Positions 57,872 to 64,000 of a stretch of 64,000 nucleotides of DNA are shown one piece after another. The stretch spans positions 251,424,858-251,488,857 of the forward strand of contig OY821519.1 of the NCBI GenBank assembly GCA_963682025.1. The letters are read 5' to 3'. The DNA comes from Cordilura impudica (taxonomy: Eukaryota > Arthropoda > Insecta > Diptera > Scathophagidae). Position 1 is the first letter of the stretch; each line of letters opens with the position of its first letter. Both the position numbers and the translations under genes were made by a program. The notes under the pieces are model-generated. The model had not been told where the DNA came from. It ran no database searches and saw nothing but the letters and a program-made list of their open reading frames with translations.

Positions 57872-58250
57872 TACATATGCCTTCTACGATATCGCTATTA
57901 GTGGCAAATGAAGAACAAGAGTCTTGGTAATTTTATGCAATTTTCTATTTTATCATATCATGCCAATTATGTCCTTTTATAATTTTAACCTTCCATAGCC
58001 TTTGTGGTTTACAACTTTTTCGTAGTAACATTATTATCCATTTATAGAATCTCTATGTGTAACAAAAAAAATATTTCCTTTTGGCGAGTATTGAATTTTT
58101 GCTTGTGGAACAAAATTTTTATTTACTCTTATCTAAAAGTATTATATTTTGGCAAATGTAACTACGCGTTTAAATCCTCAACTTTTTTTGAAAAAAGTTA
58201 AATGGAATTTTCAATTTTAAAAGAAAAATTTCTGAAAGGATATAATTTTG

Positions 58251-58404
58251 TACGAAAATGATTAAATAATCAATATTTGCAAGATATTCCTCTTGTATGT
58301 GACAGCATTAGCATCATTGTATTGTATTGTACGAAAATGATAAAATAATCAATATTTGGAAGATATTCCTCTTGTATTTGACAGCATTAACATCATTGTA
58401 TTAT
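58251..58404 (+). repeat. 79-bp tandem duplication
   Basis: Two head-to-tail units starting 'tacgaaaatga' at 58251 and 58330 share 'aataatcaatatttg', 'agatattcctcttgtat' and 'gacagcatta', with only a few differences. Confidence 0.88.
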
Positions 58405-58619
58405 AGGATGACATCCTTTCAAAAGGAAATAAAATCAAGAAATAAAATAACTTAAGCGGGATTTTACCCCATTTGGTCTCTAGTTTCAAGTGGACATCAT
58501 CCGGTTCGTGTGTTATATGTACTGCCGAGCAGTGCTATCTCCAATTTGAGTAGAGTTACTACTAGGGCCCATCAATTTCCGGATAATGTATATCTATTGG
58601 CGACCTGTACTTTAATTAC

Positions 58620-59430
58620 AAGGACTCTATAATAGACGGGCATCACTACATAGGCTCAGAAAGTGAGGTCGAAGAAAATACAACAAATTTGGGAAAAGTT
58701 TTTCTATATTTCTCACCATAATATCCTTTCAAGTTGATGCACTTTTTGCATCGATATTCAATAGTTTCGATACCCTATTTACAGCTCCTTAAAATAGCCA
58801 TTTACCGCAGACCCCATCTCTTCGTTGTTGGCAAATCTTTTGCTGGTCCTAATGAATATAATAACTTACCAATTATTCTCAAAAATTTTTTGTTTTCTTT
58901 ACCACATTTAAAAGAGAACTTAAAAACCTTTTACTAAACAACCTAGAACTATTTCTTTCAGGATTTGTGCCTTGATGAAACAATTTTTTTTTCACCAAAT
59001 GCGGCCTGTTGCAAATGCGGCCAAATGCGTCCTGTTTTCCTTAATTTTATGCAATAAGTTTGAATAATACTCGCCGTTGATTGTTTTTCCAACTTGGATA
59101 TAATCAATAACAGCAGACGCCATTACCTTGCCTACAGATAGAACTGTCTTCGCCTTCTCTGGACACGATTCTACAATTTCACTCTACTGTTTCTTTGTCT
59201 CAGGTGTGAAGTGTTTGACTCAAGTCTCATTCATGGTTTCGAACAGATGCAAAAACTCGGCTTTATTGTGGGGGAAAAATCGCCAAATATTATACTGAGA
59301 CATTATCAATACCATTTTTCGTTTAAATTCTGCCACCCAATATTTTATAGTCGTAATCGAAGGAGCAGACTCTCCCAGAGTATAATCTAGATTGGCTTTA
59401 ATATTGGTTGGTCTAAGATCTATCAAATGA
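58620..59430 (-). pseudogene. Mariner transposase relic C, interrupted
   Basis: From 59430 downward the minus strand gives IDLRPTNIKANLDYTLGE and SAPSITTIKYWVAEFKR (the N-terminal helix-turn-helix region). A large deletion follows, then HFTPETKKQ, KAKTVLSVGKVMASAVIDYI and VGKTINGEYYSNLL (about 59050-59190), then a short KKKLFHQ block near 58990. After an intervening foreign segment comes the C-terminus: KRFANNEEMGS and GIETIEYRCKKCINLKGYYGEK at about 58700-58850. The residues around the second and third catalytic Asp are lost. It is a distinct lineage from relics A and B. Confidence 0.8.
58848..58985 (+). pseudogene. Possible LINE C-terminal scrap inside mariner relic C
   Basis: On the plus strand the segment reads NEYNNLPIILKNFLFSLPHL then KENLKTFY, a pattern common at LINE ORF2 C-termini (YNxLPxxLKN..SLxxFKxxLKxFL). 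It interrupts the minus-strand mariner similarity. It is short, so a chance match cannot be excluded. Confidence 0.35.
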
Positions 59431-59437
59431 ACATATT

Positions 59438-60088
59438 CAGCCCAATTCTAAACAAAAATTCCGCATGAAATTTCTCACTTCTCCCTTTTCCCCTATTATG
59501 AATAAAAATTCATTCGGAAAAAAATTCGATGGGAAAAAAGTGGTTATTCTCAATGCACTTGAATTTGGTTTTTTCCCTCAAAAAATTTCCCTTGCAAAAC
59601 AGACGGGAGTTTACTTAAAAATGTAAGAAGAATTTTGATAAAACAAAATTTAAATAAAAAAAATTTATATTTTATTAATCTTGTAGGCTGAAGACCACAA
59701 GTAAAGCCAAACTTCAACTTTTTTAACTTTAATGAGAGCCAATTCAGGCATTGATTGCGTTTTCTATAGATTCAGCCCGCAATTGACTTCTATCAATCCT
59801 TTTTAGCTATTTCGTTGTTGTTGTTATACAACACCAATTTCCTCCAAGATTGATCGCATCATAGCTATGCTATTCTTTTTTAATTTTTCTTTCAAATAAA
59901 TTTATTTTCGTTTGCACACACAAAAAAAAACAGAAAATTAATTGTCAGTAAAACAACTGGCTTCGAAATTCGATGATGCCACTTATTAATTTTTTGTTCA
60001 CGCAGAATTTATAATTGGAGGATTTTTTTCTCGAGAAAAGTATTTTCCGTGAGAAAGAAATTCCTTGAGAATATTCGTAATTGGGCTG
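59438..60088. mobile_element. ~650-bp MITE with CAGCCCAATT termini and ATT duplication
   Basis: The left end CAGCCCAATT (59438) and right end AATTGGGCTG (60088) are inverted. Partial inverted similarity continues inward ('gaaatttctcac' vs 'gtgagaaagaaatt'). ATT lies directly outside both ends (59435-59437 and 60089-60091). A 3-bp duplication is compatible with a PIF/Harbinger-type element; this is inference. No ORF. Confidence 0.55.
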
Positions 60089-60189
60089 ATTGAATTACAT
60101 AACGGTGACCAATTTTTTTAATACAAAGTAAAGCTGTATGGTACGAAAACTGATTCTAACCATACTGCTCGTAGGCCTGACTTTAGGTG

Positions 60190-60305
60190 AGTGTGTTAAA
60201 GCGCTGACCAAAAAGTGCAAGTACGAAACAAAATTAAATTAAAATTTGCATATTAATTACAGTATTAATTGTAATTTGTCTGAAAAATTACTATAAATGT
60301 AACAA
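60190..60305 (-). repeat. Second copy of the insertion seen at 36.7 kb
   Basis: The reverse complement of about 60245-60305 matches 36701-36765 ('atttatagtaatttttcaga' and 'actgtaattaatat'). The plus strand at about 60200-60228 matches the 'gcgctgatcaaaaagtgcaa' motif at about 36812. The two blocks are in a different relative orientation from the first copy. Confidence 0.55.
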
Positions 60306-60570
60306 ATTTTTTCCTACGTTTGTAAGTTCACTGCGATAATTTACTTTTGATGGCTAAAAAAAAAAAAAATAATAAACAACGTGGTGCCTTGAAATTTAAA
60401 ACCTATATATTTTAAGGCTGCCGCCAGGTTTTCACCAGGTCGGGTTGTACTGGGACTGCTCTCGTATATATAAATATCAACACAAAATTATCTGGCTCTG
60501 ATCACTAAGTTGGTACGAGAATAGGTTTCATGATATTCCGATTTACGATTAATATAATTTTTTTTAGTAT

Positions 60571-61330
60571 GACGCATATATCTGTGGTTTTCTGGAATAA
60601 CCGCGTATGTCCAATTTTGTCAGTTTCGAGTTAACGATGCCAATTATATTAATTTTTAAAGCTCTTTACATGTGTTCAATTAAAAAAAAAAAAAATATTG
60701 ACCATTTCTGAATTTTTTCTTTATTAAATTACTTTGCAGCACTAACGACGTATGTCAACCTATGTTTGATCGCTGGCAAATTATTTTCTCAGAAAACGAC
60801 ACATAGCGACATACGTTGCTATTTATGACAAAAAAAAAATGCAAAATAACTTAGTTTTCAGTTTATAACCACTTAAAAAAACTTGTGTATTTATTTCTGT
60901 TATTTTTTGTCACTATTATTCTTGATACGTTGTTATATACTCGTCCTAAGTCCCGTTAACTTTTTGTTGACGAACAAAAAAATCCATTTTTCAAGCAACA
61001 ACAACTTATGTCTACATGGGTGGTAGCATTGGTAGTTTTCTTTTTCAAAGAAAACGACGTTTGTCGACCTAAGTTATTTTATCTGCACACACTTTAAGTG
61101 AAATTTACATATTGTTTTTTTCGTCCTTCTCCAGGATCCATTCCTCTGAAGGTTTTTGACTCAAAATTTTATATAAAGTATTTAGTGCCAATATCTACAG
61201 GACTGTTAAATAAAAAGCTCTAAAATCTTTATATCGAGCCCATAATTTCAAATATTACGTTTTTTGGCTCCCCTGAACATTCTGATTATATGACACACGC
61301 GGTTATTCTAGAAAACCACAGATATACGAC
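60571..61330. repeat. Widely spaced inverted repeat (~40-bp arms)
   Basis: The left arm 60571-60611 contains 'atatctgtggttttctggaa' then 'taaccgcgtatgtc'. The right arm 61292-61330 is its imperfect reverse complement. Between them are several 'cgac(a/g)tatg'-like motifs, e.g. 60747, 60797, 61053. This could be the ends of a degenerate DNA transposon. Confidence 0.5.
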
Positions 61331-61434
61331 ATTATGAATACGTCTAATTTTGTGTCATTTATATTTGCTACTCTTTTTTGTTAAACTGAAATTGTTTTTT
61401 TTGTTAGAAGTAGTAACAGATTTGCTTTTTGTCT

Positions 61435-62484
61435 CTTCGTTTGTAAATTTATTTCTTTTATTTTGTTTATTATATTTTACTTTATTTTTTGTTTTATTTT
61501 ATTTCATTTCATATTATTTTATTTTACTTTATTTTTATTTTATTTTATTATATTTTACTTTATTTTATTTTATTTTTTATTATTTGATTTTGTTTTGTTT
61601 GATATTATTTTATTTTATTTTATTTAATTTTATTTTATTTTACTTAATTTTATTTTATTTTATTTATTTTTATTTTATTTTATTATATTTTACTTTATTT
61701 TTTATTATTTGATTTTGTTTTGTTTTATATTATTTTATTTTATTTTATTTAATTTAATTTTATTTTATCTTACTTAATTTTATTTTATTTTATTATATTT
61801 TATTTTGTTTTATATTATTTTGTTTTTTTTTTTATTTTATTTTATTTTATGTTATTTTGTGGTATTTTATGTTATTTACTTTTATTTAATTATATTGTAT
61901 TTTATTTTATTTTATATTGTTTTATTTTATTTCATTGAATTTATTTTATTTTATTTTATTTTATTTTATTTTATTTTATTTTATTTTATTTTATTTTATT
62001 TTATTTTATTTTATTTTATTTTATTTTATTTTATTTTATTTTACTTTATTTTATTTTATTTTATTTTATTTTATTTTATTTTATTTTATTTTATCTTATT
62101 TTATTTTATTTTATTTTATTTTATTTTATTTTATTTTATTTTATTTTATTTTATTTTATTTTATTTTATTTTATTTTATTTTATTTTATTTTATGTTATT
62201 TTGTTTTTATTATTTTTTTTATTTTATTTTATTTTATATTTTATTTTATTTTGTTTTTTTATATTTTATTTTATTTTATTTTATTTTATTTTATTTTATT
62301 TTATTTTATTTTATTTTATTTTATTTTATTTTATTTTATTTTATTTTATTTTATGTTAATTTATTTTACTTTATTTTGTTTTTTTTTTATTTTATTTTAT
62401 TTTATTTTATTTTATTTCATTTTATTTTATTTTACGTTGTTATTTTATTTTATTTTATTTTATTTTATTTTATTTTATTTTAAT
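61435..62484 (+). repeat. TTTTA pentanucleotide microsatellite (~1 kb)
   Basis: 61435-61925 is imperfect, with TTTTA units mixed with 'ttgttttg' and 'tttactt' variants. 61926-62484 is nearly pure (TTTTA)n with short interruptions at about 62195-62265 and 62353-62390. The long Phe/Ile/Leu/Tyr-only open frames across it are artefacts of a 5-bp repeat with no stop in its frames. Confidence 0.95.
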
Positions 62485-64000
62485 TTTTAGTTTTGAAATC
62501 ATCTCCTATCAGCAGAAGCAGGTCAATTGTTGCATTAACTCGTGTCGATATTATATGTAGTTATAAATTTAATATAAAATATTTATTTTTTTTTTTTTTT
62601 GAAGTGATAGAAATATTCGACATAAATATTTACTGTTGCTTATTTTAGTTAATTTAAATGGTTAACAAATTTATTCCTAGTCTTTTAAGCAGTAACATAA
62701 GAGATTTATATTCTTTTCGATTAAAAACTGATACAAAATTAATTGCTCCGCATAAATATTCCCCGAGTAAACACACTCAATTTGGTTCCTATTAACAAAC
62801 TCTTGTGAAACCTCTAATCTTTCCCACAACGTCTATTTAAGTTTTTAAAACAAAATGTTCCATAAATTTATAGACAAAATATCCCACAAGAGACATTTGT
62901 TACCAAACCAAACAATATAAAATAAATATAAAGAATAAAAACACATAAAAATATTAGAAAATAAATTGCACAGCAAAATATTTTCAAATGAAAGCTCACA
63001 TAAAGATGAAAGAACACTAGAACAGGAGAGCAAAATTTTGGGTGAAATAAATAAAAAAAAATTTTTTTGTTATGGAAAAGTCTACAATAAATACAAAAGT
63101 ATAGTAAAATTTCCAAGCATTTAGATAAAAAAAATAAAATAAAAACATTCCAGAGTTAAATGCTGTCTCTATAAATTTCAGTGGCAAAATTTTTTTCAGG
63201 TATACACTAGCCGTATAGAGTTCACTATTTTGAGTTCATATATCTGTAAGTGTATTTAGAGTTTGAGTATGAGTCCATTAATAAATATATATACATATAT
63301 ACGTTATTATATATTTGTGTTTATCTCTGGGTCTGTTTTTGTTGATTTCCATTCGTGTGTGCATAAGTATTTGTTCATGACAATCTTTTAACATATTTTG
63401 TGGTTAAAATGTTAAACCATTTGACTACAGTTTAGGGTTTTCGAAAAAAAAAACATAAATTATTCTTCTACACGTGTATTAGGCAGCCTTAACAAGGCAA
63501 CATTGAATAACCAGTAGGATTAAGAAACAATAAAAATATGTTTTCCAATTAAAAAAAGATAACGGAACAATGAATGTGGGATCCAAATAAAATTAAAACT
63601 GATTTATGAAAGAACAACGATTGAATTTATATTTGAACTAAAACAGAATCTAAATGAACTAAATATTTTAACTTAAATCGATTGAGTCAATATAAGAACT
63701 AGAAAATGTAACAGGATTAAGTTCATATATGGTCCGAAAAATAAACCAAAATTAAGTCAATACTAAGTAAACGGGATTAAAGCAATGCATGTATTAAAAA
63801 AGTGACCAAGATTGCTTGAACTTATTGATTGACTAGCAAACCAAGATTGCGTAAAAATTTAACGAAAAAGCCAATAAGAGGACTTAGTAATAAAGATTGA
63901 GTTGTTATATGGATTAGAATATTTATGTTGATATTTGAACAATGACAAGCGCCACGACTGAAAGAACAAGAAAATGAGCTATGAACCTGCCTCAGATTTA
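62485..64000. other. AT-rich terminal stretch
   Basis: No gene was recognised. From about 63490 to the end, short motifs such as 'gattgagt' and 'aaccaagattg' recur loosely and may be another degraded tandem array. Confidence 0.4.

Noticed and set aside
61350..62490. Open frames of up to 188 codons composed almost only of Phe, Ile, Leu and Tyr
   Set aside because: They are translations of (TTTTA)n, which has no stop in its frames; there is no other coding evidence.

Overview
The window looks like 64 kb of intergenic, probably heterochromatic or repeat-rich DNA from an insect, most likely a higher fly (Diptera). The DNA is very AT-rich. It carries Jockey-type and other non-LTR retrotransposons, and repeats with a (GTCY)n block like the dipteran mini-me elements. 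It also has mariner, piggyBac, Transib and Helitron-type remains, and large degenerate tandem arrays. I found no convincing host gene, tRNA or rRNA. Essentially every recognisable coding stretch is a broken transposable-element gene, and frameshifts were inferred by following conserved motifs from frame to frame.

Layout. 1-7.0 kb is a nested pile-up. It holds a minus-strand LINE fragment, a Helitron-type scrap, and a Jockey-like relic split by a younger CR1/Jockey-group LINE (about 2535-5353). Beyond that lies a mini-me-like repeat split by a 5'-truncated RNase H-bearing LINE with a 14-bp target duplication. 8.9-16.3 kb is dominated by a degenerate 18-bp quasi-palindromic satellite, into which a 2.7-kb DNA transposon with about 0.55-kb terminal inverted repeats has inserted. 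18-21.3 kb holds two minus-strand LINE remnants and a Helitron-type 3' end. 21.4-25 kb holds a 1-kb foldback element and a complete but dead Tc1/mariner element with TA target duplications. 25.7-27 kb is a second block of the 18-bp satellite with a possible solo LTR.

28.1-31.5 kb is a full-length Transib element, of the superfamily related to RAG1. It has RSS-like termini and a perfect CGTCG target duplication. Next to it is a minus-strand piggyBac relic (31.7-32.95 kb). 35.3-40.4 kb holds a Helitron-type repeat, a plus-strand LINE split by a small inverted-repeat insertion, a minisatellite ending in a Helitron-like 3' terminus, a 187-bp Transib-derived MITE, and a mariner relic. 42.9-46.2 kb holds a mini-me-like repeat, a 57-bp-unit satellite and a LINE with an asparagine-rich tract in its ORF. 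49.5-60.3 kb holds more mini-me, mariner and MITE fragments and a 2.3-kb array of the 57-bp satellite. 61.4-62.5 kb is a 1-kb TTTTA microsatellite.

The parts do not form an operon or pathway; what they record is a history of insertions. The observations most worth a second look are the Transib element and its MITE, which share an asymmetric 22/23-bp RSS-like spacing; the long-TIR transposon of uncertain superfamily; and the recurrent quasi-palindromic 18-bp satellite.
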